Source: Sulfuricurvum sp. IAE1
GTDB taxonomy: Bacteria; Campylobacterota; Campylobacteria; Campylobacterales; Sulfurimonadaceae
Assembly: GCF_004347735.1 (NCBI RefSeq)
Contig: NZ_SLTI01000024.1
Location: 1-55,346 of the forward strand
DNA: 55,346 nucleotides
Direction: 5' to 3'
Both the position numbers and the translations under genes were made by a program. The notes beneath the pieces were generated by a model. It saw only the letters and a list, made by a program, of their open reading frames with translations. It was not told the origin of the DNA and did not search any database. Shown here piece by piece: positions 43,744 to 52,883 of the stretch (positions within the stretch are counted from its first letter, which is position 1; every line of letters begins with the position of its first letter).

Positions 43744-45984
43744 ATGCAAACCCTGATCGGCCAAATCGACAAAATCATCTACGAGAACAACGGCTTCTTC
43801 ATCGCGCGGCTGCGCAGCGGGGAGAAGATCAGCGCCCATTATTACGAGAGCGACGTCGCGCACCTTGAGGGGGCGGCGATCACGCTCAAAGGGGCGTGGG
43901 AGGAGCACGAGAAGTACGGCCGGAGCTTCCGGGCCGAATCGCTGCTGGTCAACCAGCATGAGCTCTTCTTTTTCCTCAACCGCGTCGTGAAAGGCTTTAC
44001 GAAAAAGCTGACCGCCGAGCTGATCGAGCGCTACACCACCGAAGGGCTGATCGACATCCTCGACAACGACATCGACCGCCTCATGGAGATCAAGGGGATG
44101 AGCGCCAAACGGCTCGCCAAGCTCTCGGCCGGATGGAAACAGTTTCGCTCCATGCGGCTTCTGGGCGAATATCTCGCCCCCTTCGGGGTCACCCCCTCCC
44201 TGCTGCGCCTCATCGCCGAAGCGATGCGCGATGTCGGCGATCCGATCGAAGCGATCCGTGCCAACCCCTACGGCCTGATGCGGATCAACGGGATCGGTTT
44301 CAAAAAAGCCGACGAAATCGCCGTCCAGATGGGAATAGGAATCCATGATCCCCGCCGTATCCAGGCCGCCATGGAATACACGCTGGGCGAATATTGCGAC
44401 GCTGAGGGGAACAGCTGCATCGAGCGCGAAACCCTCTACGACAAACTCGACCTGCTGCTCGAACTCGGAGATCACACCCCCTACGACGAAGCGCTTGAAG
44501 ACCGCATCCGCGAGGGGAGCATCGTCCGTCTCCGCAGCGGCAAGCTCGCCCCGACACGGATTTTCGAGGCCGAACAGTTTCTCCTGGAGCAGTTTTGCAA
44601 ACGGGGAAAGCCCCTTTTCCCCGAGCTATGCGATGACCTGGCCGCTTTTTTGTCCGAGCGGGGCCTAAATCTGGGCGAACAGCAGTACAAAGCGCTCGAA
44701 GCCATCAATTCGGGAACCGGACTCCTCTTTCTCGTAGGATACGCCGGAACCGGGAAAAGCACGACGGCCAAAGCACTGCTCGATCTGCTCAGCCTCCGCC
44801 ATGATGCCGCGCTGATCATGACCTGCGCGCTGAGCGGCATCGCTTCCCAGCGGATACGGGAGCGGAGCGGTTATCAGAGTTCCACGATCCAAAGCCTGCT
44901 GGTACGGTTCGAGTCCCACGACGAAATGCCCTACAAGGTGGTCCTGATCGACGAAGCCTCGATGATCAATTCGACCCTTTTTGCCCGCCTGATCGCCAAA
45001 ATATCTTCCGATGCGATCGTCATCGTCGTCGGCGACGATGCCCAGCTCCCCCCGATCGGCGCGGGCAATCCTCTCAGCGACGCCATCGCGCTGAACCTGG
45101 CTCCGACGGTGACGCTCACCCATATTTACCGTCAGCGCGACGACCAGGCCATCGCCCTCATCGCCAACGATATCCGGCAGGGAAAAATCCCCTCCTATCG
45201 CGAAGCCTACGACGACTTCGCCTTTTTCCCCGTCGAACTTCCCAACCGCCATGCCCTCAAAAACAGCCTCGGGGCCGACGCGTTTTCCGAAGCGATCCAG
45301 ACGCTTGCCCACAACACTCTCGCCCGAATCGCCGAAGTGACGCTCGAGCACCTGGCCGATTCCCGCGAGAAACTACGCGCCAAAGAGATCCGCGACTACC
45401 TGAGCGCCTTCCAGGTCCTTTCCCCGATGCGCTCGAACACGCTGGGGGTAGAGAATCTCAACACCGTGCTGCAGGAGTATTTCAACCCCAATCCGAAAAA
45501 GAAAATCGCAACCCGAAAAGGGGAGCTGCGCCTGATGGACAAGGTGGTCCACGTCAAAAACGAAAACATCCTCTCCTACACCCCAGACGAGTTCAAAGAG
45601 GGGGGTGAACCGAGCGAACGGCGTATTTTCAACGGGATGTGCGGACTGCTGTTCCGGATCGATGACGAGGACGAGCTCGCGTTCGTCTACTACCCAAACG
45701 AAGAGCTGATCGTGCAGTACAAGGTCGAAGGGATCGGGGAGCTGCTCAACCTCTCCTACGCCCTGAGCATCCACAAAGTGCAGGGGATGGAGTACGACAC
45801 CGTCGTCATCGTCATGAGCTTCTCCCATCACATCATGCTCAACGCCAAACTGCTCTACACCGCCGTAACGAGGGCCAAGCGCCGCTGCATCGTCATCGGC
45901 GAAAGCGGAGCTTTCGAATCGGCGTCACGCCGCCTGGAGCACACGAAACGTGCGACCGTCATGCAAGAACTAGCTAAAGGATAA
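43744..45984 (+). CDS. recD2: RecD2-type 5'-3' DNA helicase
   Basis: Superfamily 1B helicase of the stand-alone RecD2 type, with 746 residues. The N-terminal OB-like domain (1-70) leads to helix-hairpin-helix segments (about 112-125 and 180-193). Walker A GYAGTGKS is at 332-339, DEAS at 403-406 and VVGDDAQLPPIGAG at 428-441. The C-terminal SIHKVQGMEYDTVVIV and TAVTRAK complete the helicase core. It is probably used in recombination or fork repair without RecBC. Its end overlaps a weak AAAGGA/TCCTTT repeat. Confidence 0.93.
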   Translation: MQTLIGQIDKIIYENNGFFIARLRSGEKISAHYYESDVAHLEGAAITLKGAWEEHEKYGRSFRAESLLVNQHELFFFLNRVVKGFTKKLTAELIERYTTEGLIDILDNDIDRLMEIKGMSAKRLAKLSAGWKQFRSMRLLGEYLAPFGVTPSLLRLIAEAMRDVGDPIEAIRANPYGLMRINGIGFKKADEIAVQMGIGIHDPRRIQAAMEYTLGEYCDAEGNSCIERETLYDKLDLLLELGDHTPYDEALEDRIREGSIVRLRSGKLAPTRIFEAEQFLLEQFCKRGKPLFPELCDDLAAFLSERGLNLGEQQYKALEAINSGTGLLFLVGYAGTGKSTTAKALLDLLSLRHDAALIMTCALSGIASQRIRERSGYQSSTIQSLLVRFESHDEMPYKVVLIDEASMINSTLFARLIAKISSDAIVIVVGDDAQLPPIGAGNPLSDAIALNLAPTVTLTHIYRQRDDQAIALIANDIRQGKIPSYREAYDDFAFFPVELPNRHALKNSLGADAFSEAIQTLAHNTLARIAEVTLEHLADSREKLRAKEIRDYLSAFQVLSPMRSNTLGVENLNTVLQEYFNPNPKKKIATRKGELRLMDKVVHVKNENILSYTPDEFKEGGEPSERRIFNGMCGLLFRIDDEDELAFVYYPNEELIVQYKVEGIGELLNLSYALSIHKVQGMEYDTVVIVMSFSHHIMLNAKLLYTAVTRAKRRCIVIGESGAFESASRRLEHTKRATVMQELAKG

Positions 45985-46009
45985 AAATTTTCCTTTAGAA
46001 AAGATATGC

Positions 46010-46015
46010 TATACT
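46010..46015 (+). promoter_or_regulatory. -10 element of the cytochrome c peroxidase gene (TATACT)
   Basis: ATGCTATACT lies 35 bases upstream of the ATG at 46050, and AAAGGA is a good ribosome binding site. It is located directly behind recD2. Confidence 0.45.
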
Positions 46016-46049
46016 GATTCCATCAAAATTTTCTTCCAAAGGATTCCGC

Positions 46050-47069
46050 ATGAAAGCACTGATGATTTCAGCCGTTGTCGCGACCGCCCTTGCAGGTGCG
46101 TCGCTTGTCGACGAAGCCAAAAACGCCGGCCTCAAGCCGATCCCGGCCAACAAAAAAGCGGTCGAGAAACTCACTTCGAATCCCAAAAACCCTACTACCG
46201 CAGCCAAAGCGGAACTGGGGAAAATGCTCTATTTCGATCCCCGCCTCTCCAAAAGCGGCCTCGTGAGCTGTAATACCTGCCACAATCTCGCCCTCGGCGG
46301 AAGCGACGGCATGAGCGCCGCGATCGGCCATAAATGGAAAGCCAATCCCCACCACCTGAGTTCGCCGACGGTTTATAACGCCGTGTTCTATGCCCAGCAG
46401 TTCTGGGACGGCCGCAGTCCGCACCTCGAAGACCAGGCGCAAGGGCCGATCCAGGCGGGACCGGAGATGGCCGCACCAAAAGCACACGTCGAAGCGGTGG
46501 TGAATTCGATCCCGGCGTACGTCGGCGCTTTCCAGAAAGCCTACGGCAAAGACGTCAAGATCACGTTTGAAAAAGTGGCCGATACGATCGCCGTGTTCGA
46601 ACGGACCCTCGTCACCCCATCACGTTACGACGATTTCCTAAACGGCAAGAAAAACGCCCTCACCAAAGCGGAACAAAAAGGGCTGAAAACCTTTATCGAC
46701 AAAGGATGCGCGACCTGCCATAACGACATCGCCCTGGGCGGTACGATGCAGGCGTTCGGCGTAGCCGGGCAGTACAAACACGCCAACGTCGGCGATTTCA
46801 AAGGGAATGCAAACGGCCTCGTACGGGTTCCGACGCTGCGCAACGTCACCGAGACGGCTCCGTATTTCCACAACGGCCAGATCGCAACCCTCTCCGAAGC
46901 GATCAAAGAGATGGGACGGATCCAGCTAGGCGTCGATCTCAGCGACAGCGAAACCGCCGAAATCGAAACCTTCCTCAAAGCGCTCGAAGGGAAAAAACCC
47001 TCAATCGCCTATCCGATGCTCCCCGCTTCGACGGCAAAAACGCCCAAAGTCGACGTTCATAACGACTAA
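46050..47069 (+). CDS. Di-heme cytochrome c peroxidase
   Basis: Periplasmic enzyme reducing hydrogen peroxide with electrons from c-type cytochromes. A signal peptide (about 1-17) precedes two heme sites, CNTCH (74-78) and CATCH (220-224). The MauG/CcpA pattern SSPTVYNAVFYAQQFWDGR and the C-terminal VPTLRNVTETAPYFHNG are typical. The 339 residues match. The cytochrome c553 gene at 52.5 kb could encode its electron donor, which is inference. Confidence 0.94.
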   Translation: MKALMISAVVATALAGASLVDEAKNAGLKPIPANKKAVEKLTSNPKNPTTAAKAELGKMLYFDPRLSKSGLVSCNTCHNLALGGSDGMSAAIGHKWKANPHHLSSPTVYNAVFYAQQFWDGRSPHLEDQAQGPIQAGPEMAAPKAHVEAVVNSIPAYVGAFQKAYGKDVKITFEKVADTIAVFERTLVTPSRYDDFLNGKKNALTKAEQKGLKTFIDKGCATCHNDIALGGTMQAFGVAGQYKHANVGDFKGNANGLVRVPTLRNVTETAPYFHNGQIATLSEAIKEMGRIQLGVDLSDSETAEIETFLKALEGKKPSIAYPMLPASTAKTPKVDVHND

Positions 47070-47079
47070 TTCCCCTCAA

Positions 47080-47099
47080 CTTCCCGCGCAGGCGGGAAG
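47080..47099. terminator. Hairpin between convergent genes
   Basis: CTTCCCGC/GCGGGAAG with a 4-base loop forms a perfect 8-bp stem between the peroxidase and L,D-transpeptidase genes. No T-run is adjacent. Confidence 0.5.
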
Positions 47100-47101
47100 C
47101 C

Positions 47102-47764
47102 TCAATCGCACTCGATCCCCTCGAACTCTTTTTTAAAATTTCCGCATTCGTTTTTAGGAATCTGCACTATCTTCGGTTTCTTCTGGGCATCCAGCCACTC
47201 CAGCAATGCGACCAGATCGGCTTCGTTCATCGCCGTACACCCCGAGGTCGGATGGCCGTCGGCGTGATTGAGATGCAAAAAAATGCACGAGCCGCGCCCT
47301 TTTTCTCCCGCGGGGTTGTAACCGATCACCGCACCGTGACGGTACACGTCGTCCTCGCGCCGCATCCGTTCGAAACTTTTCGGAGCTTCCCCCTCGAGGC
47401 GGATGATCGTGTTGTAACGCCCGTCCTGCGGATCGTCGACGCAGATCAACGTTTCGTCCGCATAGAGGTAGGGAAGCTTGGAACGCCCTGTTTCGCTGTA
47501 TCCGAAAGCGGAGGTGATTTCAAAGACCCCCAGCGGCGTTCTACCGTCCCCTTCGCGCTTGAGCGGCTCTTTGAGAGAGGCATATCCCATACCGCCGCGC
47601 CCCAGCGTCACCGGAACACGCTCTCCTACTTTCTCCCACTCACCGCGTTTCTCGTATCGCTGCATGACGCCGCTCGTCGCATTGATATCGTTCGACACCA
47701 CCACGACCAGCTGTTCGGAAGAGCAAACGAAGGAGGCGATAAAACTTAGAATACTTTTAAACAT
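47102..47764 (-). CDS. L,D-transpeptidase (YkuD-like catalytic domain)
   Basis: Exported cell-wall enzyme of 220 residues forming or editing L,D crosslinks. A short hydrophobic N-terminus (about 1-16) serves as a signal. The catalytic segment is HLNHADGHPTSGCTAM, with His171 and the nucleophile Cys176 in SGC, the YkuD signature. A Csd6-like role in shaping peptidoglycan is possible. It is divergent from the GNAT gene across about 70 bases. Confidence 0.85.
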   Translation of the reverse strand: MFKSILSFIASFVCSSEQLVVVVSNDINATSGVMQRYEKRGEWEKVGERVPVTLGRGGMGYASLKEPLKREGDGRTPLGVFEITSAFGYSETGRSKLPYLYADETLICVDDPQDGRYNTIIRLEGEAPKSFERMRREDDVYRHGAVIGYNPAGEKGRGSCIFLHLNHADGHPTSGCTAMNEADLVALLEWLDAQKKPKIVQIPKNECGNFKKEFEGIECD

Positions 47765-47834
47765 TGAAACTTTTCTTAGGATTTTTTAAAGTTAGGTAGT
47801 ATAGCATATTGAAAAATCCAGGAACGAGGGCATT

Positions 47835-48458
47835 ATGGCACTTACCGTTCGCAAAGCGTCCGAGACGGACATTGAAATGATTGCCCAAGCGCTCCTGGAA
47901 AGTTCAAGGGCCGGAAAAAGAGTCGGTCTTTTCGACCTGGTGTTCAATACCTCCGACGAGGAGGCGCTTCTCGGCCACCTAAAGCGCCTCGCCCTCACTT
48001 CCACCAAAAGCTATTGCCACTTCTCCAATTTTTTCGTCGCCGTTTCAGGAAACCAGAATGCGGGGGTCATTTGCGGCTACGAACCCCGCATCGCCACCCA
48101 CGAGATCTTTTCCAAAGCGCTCGAAGAGATCGGCTTCGACGAGAGCTACCATGAACGGATCGCCGCGTACCTGCTGTGCGAGGGGGAGGTGGACAACAAG
48201 ACCTACGTCCTGGATTTCCTCTACGTCAAACCCGAATTCAAGACGGTTGACGTTTACAAGGAACTGATCGGCAAAAGCATGCTCACCGCGCGCCTGAAAG
48301 GGTACCGGAAAGTACAGACCTCCATCGAAATCGGCTCGGCCGAAACCGAGATGATCTACAAAAAACTGGGCTTCGGCGTCATCGACGAAAAACGGAGCGA
48401 ATACTACAAAGAGCAGTTCGGGCGCGCCGGGATCATGCGGCTGCAGCTCTCCCTCTAA
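47835..48458 (+). CDS. GNAT family N-acetyltransferase
   Basis: A 207-residue acetyltransferase. The acetyl-CoA motif region is around VLDFLYVKPEFKTVDVYKEL (139-158), with the canonical Q/RxxGxG/A loop replaced by a lineage-specific variant. The C-terminal IEIGSAETEMIYKKLGFGV is the GNAT ending. The substrate is unknown. The start at 47835 has only a weak AGGAACGAGGG upstream. It is directly followed by the antiporter gene. Confidence 0.8.
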   Translation: MALTVRKASETDIEMIAQALLESSRAGKRVGLFDLVFNTSDEEALLGHLKRLALTSTKSYCHFSNFFVAVSGNQNAGVICGYEPRIATHEIFSKALEEIGFDESYHERIAAYLLCEGEVDNKTYVLDFLYVKPEFKTVDVYKELIGKSMLTARLKGYRKVQTSIEIGSAETEMIYKKLGFGVIDEKRSEYYKEQFGRAGIMRLQLSL

Positions 48459-48467
48459 AGGATCCTC

Positions 48468-49838
48468 ATCGAATACGGAATTTTAGGGCTTCTTCCCCCT
48501 CTCGTCGCCATCGTCCTCGCACTTTTCAACCGTTCGGTCTTTATCGCCCTCGCCGCCGCCGTCGTGGTCGGAGAGATCATTATTGCCGATTTTCATCCCC
48601 TTGAGGCCCTGTTTCTCGCCTCAGAGCGTTTCGGCACCCTGCTTCGCGAGGGGTGGGTCCTCAAAACGCTCGCCTTTGCCGTGATGGTGGGATCGGTCAT
48701 GTTTCTCATCGAACGCAGCGGCGGGGTGAGCGGCCTCGTTCACGAACTGAGCGTCAAACGCCCCCTCGTCCGGTCCAGACGGGGTGCCCTCATCCCCAGC
48801 TTTATCGCGGGCCTTGTGATTTTTATCGAATCCTCCATCACCTCTCTGGTTGCGGGGGCGATCGGGCGGCCGTTTTGCGACCGCTACGGAATCAGCCGCG
48901 CCAAACTCGCGTTTGTATGCGATTCGACCTCGGCACCGGTGTGTTCGATCATCACCCTCAACGGCTGGGGGGCGTTGCTGCTGGGACTCATCGGGGGGCA
49001 AATCGCCGCAGGCCTCATCGTCGGCGAAAGCGCCGTATGGCTTGTCGAATCGATCGCGTTCAATTTTTACGCCTACGTCGCGCTGGCGGTGACGTTCATT
49101 GCCGTCTGGTACGACATCGATCTGGGGCCCATGCGCCATGCCCGTATACACGAACCGTCCCCGCAAACCGCCGATCCCGACGGCGCGATCGGCTTTTTCC
49201 TCTGGCCGATCGTCTGGATGATCGCAGGGGTGATCGGGTTCATGTTCCTCACCGGAGAGGGCAATATCGTCAAAGGTTCCGGATCAAGCTCCATTTTTTA
49301 CACGCTGCTGCTCACCCTTGCGCTCATGTGGGTCTATTACCACTCCAAAGGGGCGATGAAAACCGCCGAATTTTTCCGAACAGCGTTCGAGGGGGCCAAA
49401 TCGATGGTCCCCATCGCCTCGATTCTGCTGTTCGCGTTTGCGATCGGCGGGGTCTGTTCGGACATGGAGGTGGGGCAATACCTCGCCTCGTTCGTCGGCG
49501 ACTACCTCCCCTCTCAGTACCTCGCGGCGGCGATCTTTCTCCTCTCGGCGGTCATCGCGTTTGCAACGGGGACGAGCTGGGGGACGTTTAGCATCATGCT
49601 TCCCATCGCCGTGCCGCTCGCCGTCGCCCTGGGTGCCCCTCCGGCCCTCGTGATGGGCGCGGTGATCTCGGGAGGAGTATTCGGCGACCACTGTTCCCCC
49701 ATTTCCGATACCACCATCATCTCGGCCATGGCCTCGGGATGCGACGTGATCGAACATACCAAAACGCAGCTTCCCTACGCCCTCATCTCGGCGCTGATCG
49801 CGTTCATCCTCTTCGTCGGTGCGGGAGTTTTGGGATGA
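48468..49838 (+). CDS. NhaC-family Na+/H+ antiporter, start uncertain (non-canonical)
   Basis: Inner-membrane antiporter with about ten helices. The signatures ESSITSLVAGAIGRPFCDRYGISRAKLAFV and GDHCSPISDTTI belong to the NhaC superfamily. The first canonical start in frame is GTG at 48564, but it would remove the first hydrophobic helix. The upstream frame reads IEYGILGLLPPLVAIVLALF, which looks like the true N-terminus. The only start-like position there is ATC at 48468, with AAAGGA five bases ahead. So either a rare ATC start or a single-base difference from ATG is likely. The full length would be 456 residues. Confidence 0.8.
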   Translation: MEYGILGLLPPLVAIVLALFNRSVFIALAAAVVVGEIIIADFHPLEALFLASERFGTLLREGWVLKTLAFAVMVGSVMFLIERSGGVSGLVHELSVKRPLVRSRRGALIPSFIAGLVIFIESSITSLVAGAIGRPFCDRYGISRAKLAFVCDSTSAPVCSIITLNGWGALLLGLIGGQIAAGLIVGESAVWLVESIAFNFYAYVALAVTFIAVWYDIDLGPMRHARIHEPSPQTADPDGAIGFFLWPIVWMIAGVIGFMFLTGEGNIVKGSGSSSIFYTLLLTLALMWVYYHSKGAMKTAEFFRTAFEGAKSMVPIASILLFAFAIGGVCSDMEVGQYLASFVGDYLPSQYLAAAIFLLSAVIAFATGTSWGTFSIMLPIAVPLAVALGAPPALVMGAVISGGVFGDHCSPISDTTIISAMASGCDVIEHTKTQLPYALISALIAFILFVGAGVLG

Positions 49839-50500
49839 GGGCGAAAATTCTCCTTCTCGAAGACGACCCGAACCTTTCCGAAAGCGTGGGCGAATACCTT
49901 GAAGAGAACGGTTATGAGGTGGTCTGCGTCTACGACGCGCAAGAGGCCGAAGACGCCATGTTCGAGCAAAAGTTCGATCTGCTCCTCCTGGACGTCAACG
50001 TCCCCGGAGGCGACGGTTTTTCACTTCTCAAATCCTCGCGGGCCGACGGAAACGCCACCCCCGCGATCTTCATCACCTCGCGCAACGCGATGAGCGACCT
50101 CGAAAGCGGATTCGAAAGCGGCGGCGACGATTACCTGCGCAAACCCTTTGAACTCAAAGAGCTGTTACTGCGGATCAAAACGATCCTCAAGCGCAACTTT
50201 TTCCACAACCCTTCCGAAACCCTCGATCTGGGCGGAGGGATCACCTACGACATCGACAGCCAGACCCTACGGGTCGGGGGAAAAGAGCAGAACCTGCAAC
50301 TCAAAGAGCACAAACTTCTCAAACTCTTTATCCAGCATCCGAACGAACTCCTCTCCCACGAAAGGATTATGGAGCATTTGTGGGATTACGACGAAACCCC
50401 CAGCGACGGGAGCCTGCGAACCTACATCAAAACCCTGCGCAAATACCTCGGAAAGGATCGGATTGTCAGCCACAAACGCCTCGGGTATCAGTTTCGCTAA
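49835..50500 (+). CDS. OmpR-type response regulator
   Basis: Transcription factor of 221 residues. The receiver has Asp10, Asp11, phospho-acceptor Asp53 (LLLLDVNVPG), Thr81 and Lys103, followed by a winged-helix effector (about 130-221, ending GYQFR). The ATG at 49835 overlaps the antiporter stop (ATGA), so the three genes are coupled. It pairs with the downstream kinase. The target is unknown; linkage to an antiporter suggests ion or pH response, but this is speculation. Confidence 0.95.
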   Translation: MRAKILLLEDDPNLSESVGEYLEENGYEVVCVYDAQEAEDAMFEQKFDLLLLDVNVPGGDGFSLLKSSRADGNATPAIFITSRNAMSDLESGFESGGDDYLRKPFELKELLLRIKTILKRNFFHNPSETLDLGGGITYDIDSQTLRVGGKEQNLQLKEHKLLKLFIQHPNELLSHERIMEHLWDYDETPSDGSLRTYIKTLRKYLGKDRIVSHKRLGYQFR

Positions 50501-51662
50501 ATACCGTACCCTTCGATCCTTTCTGGCCCTCTACGGGGTGATGAGCGTCCTGATCCTGGCGTTGCTCGGAACCCTGTATTACGAATCGATCCGCGCACAG
50601 ATGCTCTCTTCCCACCGCCTGGCGATGCAATTGCAATCGGAAAACTATGTCCCGCGCCTCAAACGCTGGCTCGAAGCGGGGATCGACCTGAACCGCTTCC
50701 CCGAAGACCTCGCCTACCGCACCGCCCTCTACGGCTACGACAAAGAACTGCTCGTCGGCAACCTCCGCCAAAGCCACCGCGATTTCGACGAAAACATCGC
50801 CCTGCACGCGGGGTTCGTCCACCTCGTCATCCCCCTCTCTCCCTACGGACTCGGAGAATATTATCTCGTGTTCGAGACCCCCGACGACGGGCTGTGGAAA
50901 GAACAGGCGTTCCGCACCATCGCACTTTTCGGCGGAGGGCTGTTTGCCCTCCTCGCCCTGATCGGGTTTAGCCTCTCGCGGATGTTCCTGCGTCCGATGA
51001 ACGACGCGATCGCCCTATTGGACGACTTTATCAAAGATACGACCCACGAACTCAACACCCCCGTCACCGCCATCCTCACCAACGTCGAGGCGCTCAAAAA
51101 CGGCGAGCTTCCGCCGGCGGCAGCCAAAAAACTCCACCGGATCGAAATCGCCTCGCGTACCATCTCGACCCTCTACGACGACCTCACCTACCTGGTTCTT
51201 AACCACGATCTTGCGGTGCGGAACATTCGGCTCGATCTGGGCACGCTGCTGCACGAACGGATCGATTACTTCCGCGACCGGATCGAACAGAAAAAACTCT
51301 CCCTCGCCCTTGAAATCGATCCGGGGGTTGAGCTGCTCATCGATCCGGCCAAAGCGGCCAGGCTGATCGACAATCTCCTCTCCAACGCGATCAAATACAC
51401 CCGAGCGGGCGGGGCGGTATCGGTCGTCGCGCGCAACGGGCTGCTGTGCGTCGAAGACAACGGCATCGGCATCCCCGAAACGATGCGAGAACGGATATTC
51501 GAACGCTACACCCGCGCCGACAAAAGTGTGGGGGGATTCGGAATCGGGCTGCATATCGTCGCAATGATCGCCAAAGAATACGGTTTGACGATAGCCGTTG
51601 AATCGGAAGAAAACGTCGGAACAACGATATGCGTAAGGTGGAACAACCCTGCGGTAGGCTAA
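50463..51662 (+). CDS. Sensor histidine kinase
   Basis: Membrane kinase of 399 residues, partner of the upstream regulator. A first helix (about 17-38) and a second (about 153-173) bracket a periplasmic sensor of about 115 residues. The H-box has His195 in THELNTPVTAIL. The N-box (LIDNLLSNAIKYTR), DNGIG (332-336) and GGFGIGLHI define the ATPase. The TTG at 50463, with AAAGGA five bases ahead, starts 38 bases inside the regulator gene; no ATG retains the first helix. Confidence 0.92.
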   Translation: MSATNASGISFAKYRTLRSFLALYGVMSVLILALLGTLYYESIRAQMLSSHRLAMQLQSENYVPRLKRWLEAGIDLNRFPEDLAYRTALYGYDKELLVGNLRQSHRDFDENIALHAGFVHLVIPLSPYGLGEYYLVFETPDDGLWKEQAFRTIALFGGGLFALLALIGFSLSRMFLRPMNDAIALLDDFIKDTTHELNTPVTAILTNVEALKNGELPPAAAKKLHRIEIASRTISTLYDDLTYLVLNHDLAVRNIRLDLGTLLHERIDYFRDRIEQKKLSLALEIDPGVELLIDPAKAARLIDNLLSNAIKYTRAGGAVSVVARNGLLCVEDNGIGIPETMRERIFERYTRADKSVGGFGIGLHIVAMIAKEYGLTIAVESEENVGTTICVRWNNPAVG

Positions 51663-51693
51663 AATGGCGGCATTCAACGATTCAGGAGCCGCT

Positions 51694-52488
51694 ATGAACC
51701 GACTGGCGCCGTTAATGTTCTGCGGATCGATCTGGCTGCAAGGCGCAGAATGGGCGACCGCCTACGGCATCCACGACACCTTTGTGAACGACAAGGGTTC
51801 CCATACCACAGGAGCCGACATAGGAGTCATCGGACGCAGCCTGACCCCGGGGGGGATCAGAGTGGAGGGTGATTTCACCCTCTTTTTCGAATACGACCAC
51901 GACGAACTCGACCCCGATTACCAGCCGATCTGGTATCGTCTCAGAACCGCTGCCGGACAGGATATGTACCGCTTCTCCCCCGACGCGACGCTGGGATGGA
52001 TCGCAAACTTCGACGGTAAACACAATACGGTCAGCGGCGTCGAGAAACACTACAAACTCTTTGCCGGGACCGAAGCGCGCTACGCCTTCCCCGGGCTGAT
52101 CCTGGGGTTCCAGGTGCTGGGGGGATACTACATGCTTGAAATCGACGACGACGTCCCGCGCAGCCGGGGGTACCGTGCAGGGGATTTCGTTCATGAGACC
52201 CCCGCCTACACTCTCGTCGCCGAAGCCCGAACGGCTCTCACCCCGAAAACGAGTGCGATCGCGCGGATCCAGCAATACCGTGACGACAAAACATGGCTTG
52301 AAAACCGCGGAGAGCTGATCGTCCGCTACGATGGGGCCGACTGGATCGACAAAGCGACACTGGGCATGAGCGCCGAATATAGCCGTTACAATCTTGAACC
52401 GTATCAAAAAGCGGGGCTGCGGCCTATTTTGCCGTGGAATGACGATGTGGTGATGAGGGTGTACGTGGAGATGCCCTGGGGGAAATAA
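51694..52488 (+). CDS. Exported uncharacterised protein, probable outer-membrane beta-barrel
   Basis: A 264-residue secreted protein; signal sequence about 1-17 (ending LQGAEWA). Alternating aromatic strands end with VVMRVYVEMPWGK. This pattern suggests a barrel with few strands, but the usual C-terminal Phe is absent. It starts at the ATG at 51694, with AGGAG five bases upstream. It follows the histidine kinase after 31 bases. I do not recognise a characterised family. Confidence 0.65.
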   Translation: MNRLAPLMFCGSIWLQGAEWATAYGIHDTFVNDKGSHTTGADIGVIGRSLTPGGIRVEGDFTLFFEYDHDELDPDYQPIWYRLRTAAGQDMYRFSPDATLGWIANFDGKHNTVSGVEKHYKLFAGTEARYAFPGLILGFQVLGGYYMLEIDDDVPRSRGYRAGDFVHETPAYTLVAEARTALTPKTSAIARIQQYRDDKTWLENRGELIVRYDGADWIDKATLGMSAEYSRYNLEPYQKAGLRPILPWNDDVVMRVYVEMPWGK

Positions 52489-52513
52489 TCCCCCGGGAGA
52501 GAGTGCGCGGAAT

Positions 52514-52807
52514 TTACTGCATTTTCGCGATGTGATCGGCGAGCGTTTTCATGTCCGCATCCGAAAGGGCGGCAACCTGCCCTTTCATCAACGCGCCCAT
52601 CCCTTTGGTATTGCGCGTTCCCGCCTTGTACCCCTTGAGGGCGTCAAGCGTTTTGGCGCTGCTCCATCCGGCGATCACTTCGGATTTTCCAAGAGCCGGT
52701 TTTTCGGCTTTGGCACCGTGACAGGCGGCACATTTTTGGTACAAAGCGCCTCCGTCGGCGGCGCTCAACATCGCGGTCAATCCTACAAGTGCAATTAACG
52801 TTTTCAT
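52514..52807 (-). CDS. Cytochrome c553-type monoheme protein
   Basis: Small periplasmic electron carrier with 97 residues. The signal peptide (1-17, ending LSAA) precedes the single heme motif CAACH (26-30). The C-terminal region with methionines (GMGALMKGQVAALSDADM) should hold the axial Met. It is a class I c553. It could donate to the di-heme peroxidase or a terminal oxidase. It lies 76 bases behind the 109-residue gene on the same strand. Confidence 0.92.
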   Translation of the reverse strand: MKTLIALVGLTAMLSAADGGALYQKCAACHGAKAEKPALGKSEVIAGWSSAKTLDALKGYKAGTRNTKGMGALMKGQVAALSDADMKTLADHIAKMQ

Positions 52808-52883
52808 TTTCTATCCTTTACCTTTTATCGGTGTTTTTGTTTTTAACGGGGAGCGTCGCTTTGGGTATTGTTCCGCCGGCGTA

